In this document: positions 1 to 7,134 of the stretch, piece by piece
How the letters are laid out: the number at the start of each line of letters is the position of its first letter
Position numbering within the stretch: position 1 is the stretch's first letter
Assembly: GCA_012719455.1 (NCBI GenBank)
Contig: JAAYAJ010000003.1
Span: 1-58,828 of the forward strand
Reading direction: 5' to 3'
DNA: 58,828 bases
From: Acidobacteriota bacterium
Lineage (GTDB): Bacteria > Acidobacteriota > UBA6911
The notes under the pieces: generated by a model
Databases searched by the model: none
What the model was told of the DNA's origin: nothing
What the model saw: the letters and a program-made list of their open reading frames with translations, nothing else
Made by a program: the position numbers and the translations under genes

Positions 1-125
1 ACGAGGCGCTGGCGACGGCTGCGGGCGAGGCGGCGGTCGGCGACGCGCGTCCGCTGGCGGCTGCCAAGTACAAGGTCCAGATCGCCAAAACGCTGGTGAA
101 GCGGGCGCTGCTCGCCACGGTGTAA
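1..125 (+). CDS. Xanthine dehydrogenase/CO dehydrogenase-type FAD-binding subunit, C-terminal end (partial)
   Basis: Only the last 40 or so codons are inside the window; the frame enters at base 3 and stops with TAA at 123-125. The visible tail contains VGDARPLAAAKYKVQIAKTL, followed by VKRALLATV. This is the typical end of the medium (FAD) subunit of molybdenum hydroxylases, the CO_deh_flav_C domain, where a conserved YK(V/I)xxA helix closes the protein. In that family the subunit passes electrons from the Mo/FeS subunits to an acceptor. The Mo and 2Fe-2S subunits are not visible and would have to lie upstream. The assignment rests on a short fragment, so the exact substrate cannot be named. 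Confidence 0.7.
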   Translation, partial: EALATAAGEAAVGDARPLAAAKYKVQIAKTLVKRALLATV

Positions 126-243
126 GCGGAGAGATTGAGAAGGACAGCGCCACGGGTTTCACGATCCGGCATCGTGGAACCCGTGGCGTTCTTTTTGGCT
201 GCGGGCGCCATCCGGCGCGCGCTTCCTTATGAATGGAGATGCC

Positions 244-612
244 ATGGCCAGAAACAGATTCAGAGCTTGTATCCTGTGGACGGGGATCATCTTCAGCATG
301 CTGATCCTGTCGGGTTGCGAACAGAAGACCATCAACCAAATCCTGGCGGACCCCAGCCAGTACGCCAACAAGGAAGTGGCCGTGGCGGGGACGGTGACCT
401 GGAGTACCTCGCTCCTCGGCAACGGCGTTTACGAAATCGAGGACGGCACCGGGAAATTGCTGGTGGTCTCCACCTCGGGGGTGCCGCGCAAGGGGGCGCA
501 GGTGGTCGTCAAGGGGAAGGTCCGGGAAGGGTTCGATCTCTCGATGTTCAATCTGCCCGATCCGATCGCCTCGGGCCTGGTCCTGATGGCAAGTTCCCAC
601 AAGGCGCGCTGA
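244..612 (+). CDS. Small lipoprotein with predicted OB-fold-like domain
   Basis: This encodes about 122 residues. The N-terminus is a signal peptide ending in a lipobox (ILSGC, Cys25), so the protein should be lipidated and anchored in the membrane. The rest is a short beta-rich domain (VAVAGTVTWS..., YEIEDGTGKLLVV, VVVKGKVREGF) with the alternating pattern of small bacterial OB-fold lipoproteins that follow a pattern of a tag such as DPSQYANKEV. The ATG at 244 is preferred over the in-frame ATG at 229 because GGAG lies at 235-238, five bases ahead of it. The function is unknown. It sits 118 bp after the molybdenum hydroxylase subunit and may or may not share its transcript. Confidence 0.7.
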   Translation: MARNRFRACILWTGIIFSMLILSGCEQKTINQILADPSQYANKEVAVAGTVTWSTSLLGNGVYEIEDGTGKLLVVSTSGVPRKGAQVVVKGKVREGFDLSMFNLPDPIASGLVLMASSHKAR

Positions 613-1026
613 CCCCCCAAGTCACGGCCATTGGGTAGTCCTCCGGCTCATCGGGTCGCTGCGCAGGTGGAATAGGGCTTCCGATCGCGCCGGGAGTTTT
701 TACACAGAAATCGTTATAGTAGGCGTAATTTGTAAATTATTTTTACACTTGATGGAAATGTCGATTGCGCCCGTTCCGGGAGGATGGAAAGGCAAGCCCG
801 GGAAGACGATGGAGCGTTAATTTGTTGACATAGTGAGTTTTAACGGTTCGCGGCACGCCGGTGTCTCGAGTCCTGCCTCTGTGCCCCTTGTCGAGATCTC
901 TTACACTCCCGGTTTTCCATTTATTTGATAATATCAATTAAATCAATGATTTGCGAAGTGGAACGCAGATTGCATATAATTAGGGTGAGCAGATCGATAT
1001 TGGACCTGTTCGGAAAGGAGTAAGAA
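613..1026. other. Intergenic region, AT-rich in its second half
   Basis: About 410 bases lie between the lipoprotein and the PEP-CTERM gene. The part from about 690 to 1000 is clearly richer in A+T than its surroundings. I see no convincing gene here; the short open frames on the minus strand (for example 743-937) have no family-like sequence. The only supported element is the promoter region at 951-980, described separately. I see no terminator hairpin with a T-run after the lipoprotein. Confidence 0.6.
959..974 (+). promoter_or_regulatory. Sigma-54-type (-24/-12) promoter of the PEP-CTERM gene
   Basis: The sequence TGGAACGCAGATTGCA matches the sigma-54 consensus TGGCACGRNNNTTGCW at almost every defined position. 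The essential GG (960-961) and GC (972-973) are separated by exactly 10 bases. Transcription would start near 985, giving a leader of about 42 bases before the GTG at 1027. An overlapping sigma-70 reading is possible (TTGCGA at 951-956, 18-base spacer, TATAAT at 975-980). PEP-CTERM genes in other bacteria are known to be under sigma-54 control through PrsK/PrsR, which favours the first reading. Confidence 0.65.
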
Positions 1027-1446
1027 GTGGCCAGAAAAACATTCATGGTGGCTTTCTTTTCCATCTGTTTGATGATGGCTATCCCCGCCGGGTGGGCCAA
1101 TCCCGGGAGCACTTCTGAATCCCCTCAGAATAATACTGCCGTTAAAGGCGATCCCGGGTATATCGAGGGCTTTACCGGCGAAACCATCGAAGCGGTGCTG
1201 GACATGTTATCTGCCAGGACGCCGATGCCGAGTTTCCCTGAAGCAAAGAGCCTGGACATGCCCAAGGGTTTCTATCTCCCTCCCGCCGATGGAGGCGATG
1301 TGGTTGGTAAGGAAGCGCCGCTCAGGGCTATGGCTTTGCGGCAGGAGCCTGTTGGGGCTGCCGTCCCTGAACCGGGTACGCTCATGCTTCTGGGGTCAGG
1401 CATCCTGGGACTGGCTGTTTTGGGAAGGCGTAAGCTTCATAAATAA
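1027..1446 (+). CDS. PEP-CTERM sorting-domain protein
   Basis: This encodes 139 residues. The N-terminus is a signal peptide (MARKTFMVAFF... to about residue 24). The C-terminus has the three parts of a PEP-CTERM signal: VPEPGT, then a hydrophobic helix (LMLLGSGILGLAVLG), then a basic end (RRKLHK). Such proteins are processed by an exosortase and linked to exopolysaccharide or biofilm matrix production. The middle is short, proline- and glycine-rich and has no recognisable domain. The GTG start is supported by GGAAAGGAG at 1012-1020. No exosortase or PrsK/PrsR gene is in the window, so this is an orphan substrate. Its base composition is lower in GC than its neighbours. Confidence 0.85.
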   Translation: MARKTFMVAFFSICLMMAIPAGWANPGSTSESPQNNTAVKGDPGYIEGFTGETIEAVLDMLSARTPMPSFPEAKSLDMPKGFYLPPADGGDVVGKEAPLRAMALRQEPVGAAVPEPGTLMLLGSGILGLAVLGRRKLHK

Positions 1447-1470
1447 TCGAAGATACATAAATGCGGCAAG

Positions 1471-1508
1471 GGGGGGTGAAGCACGCACGCTTCACCCCCC
1501 TTTTTTTT
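1471..1508 (+). terminator. Strong intrinsic terminator after the PEP-CTERM gene
   Basis: A perfect 12-bp stem (GGGGGGTGAAGC at 1471-1482 pairing with 1489-1500) closes a 6-base loop and is followed directly by eight T residues (1501-1508). This is a textbook rho-independent terminator on the plus strand, 24 bases after the stop codon. It also separates this gene from the convergent barrel gene. Confidence 0.95.
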
Positions 1509-1531
1509 GGGTGCGGCGGGGTTGCACCGGC

Positions 1532-2187
1532 TTACTGCCCGATGCGGAAGACCACGCCGAAAGCGAGGTTCATGTTGTTCATACTGTCCCCCTCGTGGCG
1601 CGTCAGGTAGTAGTCGGCCTGGATCAGGCGGATGGCAACGCTTTCGCTGAGGTTGACGTCGAGCCCGCCCCCCAGGGCGAACCCGAGACCGTTGTTGGTG
1701 TTGCGCATGAGTTCACCCTCACCTTCCGCTTCGCCCGAGAGCCTGATGTGGTCGAGCCCGATCAGGGCGTGGGCGAAGGGGGTGACCCGTTCATTCCCCC
1801 TGTAGGAGAAGCGCGGGCCCGCCATCAGTGACAGGTTCCGCACCTTGACGTTCCCGTTGACGCTGTCAAGCCCGTCGGAGACGGTGAAATCAACGATATT
1901 GTTCTGGTTGTAGCGGAAATCGGCCACGACGCCGAAGACGGGGTTGACGTTGAACGCGACCGAGCCGGTAACCCCTTTTTCATGAACTTTGAGGTGCTGG
2001 CGCTCACGCTGGTCCCCGGGGGTGCCATATCCTCGATGTCGTTGGCGAGGGAATTGAGATTGAGGTCGCTGATCCCAAGCTTCATCATGGAATACCCGGC
2101 GAACACCTCCGCCCGCGGGAAGTCCTGGGCTACGGCCGCGCCCGATAACAGCAGGGCCAGAACAGCTGCAAACATGACTTTTTTCAT
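1532..2187 (-). pseudogene. Outer-membrane beta-barrel protein gene, frameshifted (about 218 codons in total)
   Basis: The ATG at 2187 follows a GAGGAGA ribosome site and opens a signal peptide (MKKVMFAAVLALLLSGAAVA) and the start of a barrel (FPRAEVFAGYSMMKLG). The frame runs smoothly to FMKKG near 1972, then turns into unrelated sequence. The other frame continues the barrel (GVTGSVAFNVNPVFGVVADF, later MAGPRFSY and FALGGGLDVNL) to a natural C-terminus ending VVFRIGQ at 1532. The break falls in a run AAAAAGGGG on the coding strand, where one missing G would restore one continuous barrel protein. It may be a sequencing error, a real null mutation or a -1 recoding site (A-AAG-GGG). The function is probably structural or adhesion-like, as in OmpA-type barrels. 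Confidence 0.75.
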
Positions 2188-2365
2188 CTTTCTCCTCACA
2201 TCCTTAAACGGGGACCCTGGGCCCGTCCCGCTGTAGGAACCTCCACGCGAAAACAGGGTGCCGGCGGTTCCAGAATCCACGAGTAATGCACGTGCCGGTC
2301 TTCTTCTGTTTCTGTAGTGCTAGGGTACTCATCGGCCCAGCGCTCTTCCGGAATGAGGAATATAT

Positions 2366-2454
2366 GCGGATCCCGCGCGCAGGGGGATTTTGCATCTCCC
2401 GGGCGATGGCGTGAAAGATGCCGTCCGCGGATCCCGCGCGCAGGGGGGATTTTG
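2366..2454. repeat. Pair of 27-28 bp direct repeats
   Basis: Two copies of GCGGATCCCGCGCGCAGGGG followed by GATTTTG lie at 2366-2392 and 2427-2454. They are spaced 61 bases apart and differ by one G in the G-run. An inverted pair GCATCT/AGATGC (2392-2397 and 2416-2421) lies between them. They occupy the 324-base gap between the barrel gene and the M48 protease, which holds no gene that I can see. The look is that of a REP-like intergenic element. The end of the second copy supplies a possible -35 box for the protease gene. Confidence 0.6.
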
Positions 2455-2483
2455 TCCGGCCGTTCAACCTTTCGTAGTAAAAT
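2452..2483 (+). promoter_or_regulatory. Probable promoter of the M48 protease gene
   Basis: TTGTCC at 2452-2457 is followed after 17 bases by TAGTAA (2475-2480), overlapping TAAAAT at 2478-2483. Transcription would start about 20-25 bases before the ATG at 2512. The match is moderate. Confidence 0.4.
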
Positions 2484-2511
2484 CGGATCATATCGGTAGG
2501 AGGCAAAAACC

Positions 2512-3978
2512 ATGAAGATGCTGCCGCAGGTCCGGATCATTCTGCTTGCTGTCCTGATGTCATCTCTGTGTTTCACGGCGTGCGTGAAGAACCCGGTGAC
2601 TGGGAAACGCCAGTTCGTCATGTTGACCGAAGGCCAGGAGATCGCCATGGGAGCCGAATCGCACCCGGAGGTGCTGGCGCAGTTCGGGGTGGTGGAGGAC
2701 GCGGCGCTGCAGGAGTACTTCGCCGGGGTCGGGAGAGAATTGGGGCGCGTGTCCCACCGTCCGAACCTCGATTGGCATTTCACCATTGTGGACTCCCCCG
2801 TGGTCAACGCCTTCGCCGTTCCCGGCGGCTACATTTACCTCACCCGCGGAATTCTGGAGCACATGAACAACGAGGCCGAAATGGCTTCCGTCCTGGGGCA
2901 CGAGATCGGCCACATCACCGCACGCCACTCCGTGACCCAGCTCTCCCAAGGGCAGCTGATGAATATCGGCCTGGGGCTCGGGTCCATTTTTTCCCCCCAT
3001 TTCCAGCAGCTCAGCGGCCTGGCCCAGATGGGGCTCGAGGTCCTGATGCTCAAGTACAGCCGGGATCACGAGCGCGAGGCGGATCAGTTGGGGCTGGAGT
3101 ACATGGCCAAGGCGGGCTACGATCCGGAACAGATGAGCCGGTTTTTCCAGGTCTTCACTGACATGAGCGAGGAAGAACCGGGGGCGATCCCCAACTGGCT
3201 CTCGACCCACCCCTCCCCGCCCGACCGGCTCCGGGATACCCAACTCGAGGGGGCCCGGCTGAAGCGGAGCGCGCCCGGGCGCACGTTCAAAGTCGGCGCG
3301 GACGCCTTTGTCCCCAGGCTGGCCAAATTGGTCTACGGTGACAACCCCAGGGAAGGGTTCGAGGAAAACGGCCGGTTCGTTCACCCCGACTTGCGCTTCC
3401 AGTTCGACCTTCCCCCGGGGTGGAAGGTGGAGAATACCAGGAGGGCGGTTTTCATCTCCGAGCCCAAGGGGGGGGCGGTGGTCCAGCTTTCCATGGTCCC
3501 GCCACGGGCCGGAAGATCACCTGTGGAGATCGGGCGCATGATGGGGAGCCAGCAGGGGCATCAGCTGGTATCGGGGCGGGAAGAGCGGATCAACGGCAAG
3601 GCGGCCTTTTCCGGAATCTACCGCGTGCAGAGCGACGGCGGCATCCTGGGGGTCACGGCCGCCTTCATCAGTCACGGGGGGAACATCTACCAGATCGCCG
3701 GGCTGGCGCCGGAGTCGGTGTTTTCGAGGTATCGGCGCCAGATGGATTCGTCGCTGCGGAGCTTCCGCGAACTGACCGACTCTCGTCTGCTCTCGGTGCA
3801 GCCGGACCGGATGAAGCCGGTGCGGGCGCGCAGGGGGGATACGCTGCGGCGGCTGGCCGGTTCCTCCGCCCAGGGCAGGATCAAGATCGAGGACCTGGCT
3901 CGGCTCAACCGGCTGAACCCCGACCAGGCGTTGGAGGCGAACAGCTGGGTGAAACTGGTCGAGCCGGGGAGACGCTGA
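2512..3978 (+). CDS. M48 family metalloprotease, probable lipoprotein, with LysM-like C-terminal region
   Basis: This encodes 488 residues. A signal peptide ends at a lipobox-like FTAC (Cys24), pointing to a periplasmic, membrane-anchored protein. The zinc motif HEIGH is at about residues 130-134 and the third ligand is in SRDHEREAD, as in BepA/YfgC-type M48 peptidases that control outer-membrane protein assembly. The segment STHPSPPDR after the protease domain is also typical. Residues 280-420 form a second domain of unknown role, and the last 55 residues (RARRGDTLRRLAG...LNPDQALEANSWVKLVEPG) resemble a LysM domain, which would bind peptidoglycan. The gene stands alone between two opposed genes. 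Confidence 0.88.
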   Translation: MKMLPQVRIILLAVLMSSLCFTACVKNPVTGKRQFVMLTEGQEIAMGAESHPEVLAQFGVVEDAALQEYFAGVGRELGRVSHRPNLDWHFTIVDSPVVNAFAVPGGYIYLTRGILEHMNNEAEMASVLGHEIGHITARHSVTQLSQGQLMNIGLGLGSIFSPHFQQLSGLAQMGLEVLMLKYSRDHEREADQLGLEYMAKAGYDPEQMSRFFQVFTDMSEEEPGAIPNWLSTHPSPPDRLRDTQLEGARLKRSAPGRTFKVGADAFVPRLAKLVYGDNPREGFEENGRFVHPDLRFQFDLPPGWKVENTRRAVFISEPKGGAVVQLSMVPPRAGRSPVEIGRMMGSQQGHQLVSGREERINGKAAFSGIYRVQSDGGILGVTAAFISHGGNIYQIAGLAPESVFSRYRRQMDSSLRSFRELTDSRLLSVQPDRMKPVRARRGDTLRRLAGSSAQGRIKIEDLARLNRLNPDQALEANSWVKLVEPGRR

Positions 3979-4033
3979 TGGGCCGCCCTGGAGAAAATCC
4001 CGGTCTGGACAGAAAGCGTCCGATCTTTTGGGC

Positions 4034-4067
4034 AAAAAAAGACGGGAGCGGCTTTGCCGCTCCCGTC
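4034..4067 (-). terminator. Intrinsic terminator for the AOR operon (minus strand)
   Basis: A perfect 12-bp stem GACGGGAGCGGC/GCCGCTCCCGTC (4041-4052 and 4056-4067) closes a TTT loop. On the minus strand it is followed by seven T residues (complement of 4034-4040). It lies 29 bases beyond the stop codon of the AOR-type gene and may also stop readthrough from the convergent M48 gene. Confidence 0.9.
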
Positions 4068-4095
4068 CGATTTGGATGGGGTGAGGGGACGGTCT

Positions 4096-6156
4096 TCAGC
4101 TTCCCAGTTTTCCCCGTTCAGCCATGATGTCGGCCACCCGCTTCAGGCCGTAGCTCTCCAGGGTCCGGCGCGTCGGCCATCCATTCTCCTTGTCCCACCC
4201 TTCCAGTTGGTAATAGTGGGTCTTGAAATCCTCGACCCCCTGCTTGTCCAGGTACATGTCCGGGGCCTCGTCGTGGCGCCACTTGCCGTTTTCATAGATC
4301 GGCACGCCTCCCCAGAAGGTCATGCCGGAGGCGCCGGGACGGTACATGAACGGCGCGAAGACCTCCGCCTTCCGGTCGCGGCCGTGCATGACGCGGATGG
4401 CCCGTTCCAGGGTCCAGGTCTTCTGCCCGATCCGCATGGTGTCGGCGAAGGTGTCCTTCTTTCCGGTCACCGCGGTGTAGTACTTCATCTCGATTTCGGG
4501 ACTGATCGTTTCGAGGTTGGGGAGGAACATCTCGCAGAAAGCCATCGATTCATTCCAGAACGTGGCGTAATGGCGGCTCCACGCGACCTCCTTGGCCTTG
4601 TGGGGCGAATAGAGACCCGTCTTCCAGGCTTCCTCCCCCTTCCAGGCGTAATTGAACATGAAGATGTCGTTCTCGTAGGGAACCATCTTCTTCGCCAGCT
4701 CAATCAGGGCCTCCTCCGTCGTCTTCCCGCGCGGCTTGCCCACGGCGGTCACCAGGCCGTGCCAGCTCGGGTCGCCCGCGCCGAGCAGGTAGTTGTATGC
4801 CCATTCGGCGCTCGGCAGGGTCCAGTGCCCGGTAGCTCCCCACGCCGGGAAGCGGAGCGCGCCGCTCTCCAGGTCCTGTTCGAGCCGTCCCCACCTCTGG
4901 GCGGCGCGCATGCACCCTTCGGCCAGGGCGTCGCCGATTCCCACGCGCTTGGAGATCGCGTCGAGGAAAGCCAGGCGGAAGCTCAGTTCCCCCCACTGCT
5001 CCATCGGCAGCGGGGCGGAATCGATCCTCTTGCCCGGTCCCAGTTCGCCGATCCGGTAGAGGTAGCGGATATACCACCCGATCCCGGTCTCCACCGGCAC
5101 CTTCTTGTTGAAGAAATCGGGGGCGCCGGGGATGTCGGATATGAACAGGCCCAGGAAATGGGCCGACCAGCCGCTGGCGCCGTATTTCATCAGGGCCTGT
5201 GAGGCCAGTTCCGCCTCGGAGGCCGCCTGGGCCGACTGCGCTCCCCTCAGAGACTGCTCCTCGGGGTTGGCCAGCCAGTGCTGGTCCACGCACATGGTTT
5301 CCCCTGCATGGTAGACATTCCGGCGCCGGTCGGCCCGCAGGCAAGGGTGGCACGATCCCGATCCCGCGCTGGCCGGGGCGAAGCTCCCGGTCACGAGGCC
5401 GCCGCCCGTCATCTGCCAGATCCGGGCGTCCAGGAGGGCCTTGGCGTCGGCCATCTTCACCGTGCCCGATCCGAGCACGCTGACGGCCTTGAGGTTCTTG
5501 GCGCCGAAGACGGCGCCGAATCCACCGATGCGCCCGCTGACGCCGCTCCCCGTGATCAGGGCGGCCAGTCTCGAGCGGGCTTCCCCGACGGGGCCGATGC
5601 AGACGATCTGCGGGATCCCGGTGGTGTAGGTGTCCCCCAGTTGCATCCACTCCTCGCCGAAGCGGACCCTTCCTCCGACCATGTTGGCGATGCGACCCTG
5701 GGTTTCCCAGGTGTCCCGGCCCCAGAGATCCGCTGCGCTTTCAATTTTAACCTGGTCGTTGATGATGTTGATCCATACCGGCTGGTCGGCTTTCCCCTCC
5801 ACGACCACGCCGTCCCAGCCGGCCAGTTTCATCATGGTTCCGAACCGTCCGCCGAAATTGGTCCGCCAGAACTCGCATGTAGGGAAAGTCTCGGGTGATA
5901 TCCCGCAGACGCTCGTCCGGCCCGCGCCGGGCACCCCGGTGCCGGCCAGGGGGCCGACCATGATCGGGAGGACGTTCCGGGGATCGAAGGCATCCTTGAG
6001 GTCCCATTCGCCCGGGGCGACGGCGAGGTCCCAGAAGATGGCGGCCCCCATGCCGTAGCCCCCGCCGAATTCCTCGTACCGGGCGGTCTCTATTGTGGTG
6101 ACCTCCTTCGTCGACAGATTGACGCGCGCGATCTTTCCTGCGTATCCGTAACTCAT
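4096..6156 (-). CDS. Aldehyde:ferredoxin oxidoreductase family protein (tungsten/molybdenum bis-pterin enzyme, YdhV-like)
   Basis: This encodes 686 residues. Family hallmarks include GPLAGTGVPGAGR (about 68-80), FGGRFG (about 101-106) and GRIGGFGAVFGAKNLKAV (about 209-226). A CHPC motif at 269-272 probably supplies [4Fe-4S] ligands. AOR enzymes use a tungsto- or molybdo-bispterin cofactor to oxidise aldehydes or reduce carboxylic acids with ferredoxin. There is no signal peptide. The gene lies 16 bases after a four-cluster ferredoxin-like gene, the same pairing as ydhY-ydhV in enterobacteria, so electrons most likely pass to that partner. The substrate cannot be read from the sequence. Final Cys ligands are less certain; candidates are Cys in AEGCMRAA or MAFCEMF. 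Confidence 0.9.
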   Translation of the reverse strand: MSYGYAGKIARVNLSTKEVTTIETARYEEFGGGYGMGAAIFWDLAVAPGEWDLKDAFDPRNVLPIMVGPLAGTGVPGAGRTSVCGISPETFPTCEFWRTNFGGRFGTMMKLAGWDGVVVEGKADQPVWINIINDQVKIESAADLWGRDTWETQGRIANMVGGRVRFGEEWMQLGDTYTTGIPQIVCIGPVGEARSRLAALITGSGVSGRIGGFGAVFGAKNLKAVSVLGSGTVKMADAKALLDARIWQMTGGGLVTGSFAPASAGSGSCHPCLRADRRRNVYHAGETMCVDQHWLANPEEQSLRGAQSAQAASEAELASQALMKYGASGWSAHFLGLFISDIPGAPDFFNKKVPVETGIGWYIRYLYRIGELGPGKRIDSAPLPMEQWGELSFRLAFLDAISKRVGIGDALAEGCMRAAQRWGRLEQDLESGALRFPAWGATGHWTLPSAEWAYNYLLGAGDPSWHGLVTAVGKPRGKTTEEALIELAKKMVPYENDIFMFNYAWKGEEAWKTGLYSPHKAKEVAWSRHYATFWNESMAFCEMFLPNLETISPEIEMKYYTAVTGKKDTFADTMRIGQKTWTLERAIRVMHGRDRKAEVFAPFMYRPGASGMTFWGGVPIYENGKWRHDEAPDMYLDKQGVEDFKTHYYQLEGWDKENGWPTRRTLESYGLKRVADIMAERGKLGS

Positions 6157-6172
6157 TTCTTTCTCCTCTCCC

Positions 6173-6910
6173 TTACGATTTGGGTGCCGGTTGTTTCGCG
6201 GCGGGCGTGGGTGTTTTGCCGGACGGCATCTTCGGCCGGGGAGGCACCAGGTTGACGTCGTACCCCGCCACGTCTTCCTGGGGAGGGGTTTCCCTGACTA
6301 GTTTGAGCGCCTTGGCGGGACATCCGGTGACGCAGGCCGGTTCGCCGCCGGGGCCTCCTTCGCGGCTCCAGAAGGGAGTGTCAAGGCAGAGGTCGCACTT
6401 GGTTGATTTTTTCTTGTATGGGTTCCAGACTGTCCGCCGCGGGTTCTGGGGACACATCTGGAGGCACCGCTTGCAGCCGATGCACTTCCCCTCGTCGATC
6501 ACGCGCACGTTCCCATGCTCCGTGTCGACGTGGGCGGCCCCCGTCGGGCAGTTCTGCACGCAGAGGGGGGTGACGCACTGGCGGCAGGGGGCCATGACCA
6601 CGTCAAGAGGGTACTTGGTGAAGGACGGGGCATCGCGGATGATCTGGATCCGGGACAGCGAAGGGTTCGATTCCCCGTAATGGGCCACGGAGCAATTGAA
6701 CATGCAGCTCTGGCAGCCCCAGCAGAGGCGGCTGTCATAGACGATATACCCGGTCGATGAAGGGTAGGACGCCTTGGCGGCGGCCGGCTGGGCGGCGGAT
6801 CCGGGGATCTGCGCCGCGAAGGCGCCCGCGGCCAGCGCAGCCCCTCCTCCGACCAGGAATTTGCGCCGAGGCACTTTTCCCTGGGTCACGGATTTTTCCG
6901 ATTCAGCCAT
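6173..6910 (-). CDS. Tat-signal 4Fe-4S dicluster-type ferredoxin subunit (YdhY/DmsB-like) partner of the AOR
   Basis: This encodes 245 residues. The N-terminus has a twin-arginine signal (PRRKFLVGGGAALAAGAFA) after MAESEKSVTQGKV. It is followed by four cysteine clusters: CWGCQSCMFNC, CRQCVTPLCVQNCP, CIGCKRCLQMCP, and a split set CDLCLDT...CVTGCP. These would hold four [4Fe-4S] clusters, as in electron-transfer subunits of Mo/W oxidoreductases. The C-terminal tail is proline-rich (PRPKMPSGKTP). The start at 6910 is preferred over upstream codons because GGAGA stands ten bases ahead. It is the first gene of a two-gene operon with the AOR-type enzyme. Confidence 0.9.
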   Translation of the reverse strand: MAESEKSVTQGKVPRRKFLVGGGAALAAGAFAAQIPGSAAQPAAAKASYPSSTGYIVYDSRLCWGCQSCMFNCSVAHYGESNPSLSRIQIIRDAPSFTKYPLDVVMAPCRQCVTPLCVQNCPTGAAHVDTEHGNVRVIDEGKCIGCKRCLQMCPQNPRRTVWNPYKKKSTKCDLCLDTPFWSREGGPGGEPACVTGCPAKALKLVRETPPQEDVAGYDVNLVPPRPKMPSGKTPTPAAKQPAPKS

Positions 6911-7000
6911 AAAGCGGTCTTCTCCTTTTGATAAGGCAATGCCACGGGGAGGTGAACGCCGTCTGCCCCCCCAGGGCAGCGCACCATTCATCTGGGAATA

Positions 7001-7020
7001 ATATTACAAAATATTACAAA
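7001..7020. repeat. Perfect tandem 10-bp repeat in the AOR operon promoter region
   Basis: ATATTACAAA occurs twice head to tail at 7001-7010 and 7011-7020, in a sharply AT-rich patch upstream of the ferredoxin start. The 10-base period equals about one turn of the helix, which would place two copies on the same face, as expected for an operator or activator site. Read on the minus strand it gives TTTGTAATAT units that could also include a -10 box. The binding protein is unknown. Confidence 0.5.
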
Positions 7021-7083
7021 AGATACCCAAATAAGAATAGAAAGGAGAAAAGTAGACTTTATGGGGGCAAAGGTCTCCCCGGG

Positions 7084-7108
7084 GTCGACGGCAGCGGGCG
7101 CCGTCGAC
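7084..7108 (-). terminator. GC-rich stem-loop after the DUF481 gene (weak terminator)
   Basis: GTCGACGGC (7084-7092) pairs with GCCGTCGAC (7100-7108) around a 7-base loop. It lies 27 bases beyond the DUF481 stop on the minus strand. There is no T-run on either side, so termination, if any, would be rho-assisted. Confidence 0.4.
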
Positions 7109-7134
7109 TGGGGGGACTGAGGACGGAAGAGGGG

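Noticed and set aside
743-1112. Short minus-strand frames before the PEP-CTERM gene
   Set aside because: They are small, lack ribosome sites and family features, and cover a promoter region.
3825-3845. A third copy of the GCGCGCAGGGGG repeat inside the M48 gene
   Set aside because: The match is short, lies in coding sequence and encodes conserved residues, so it is likely chance.
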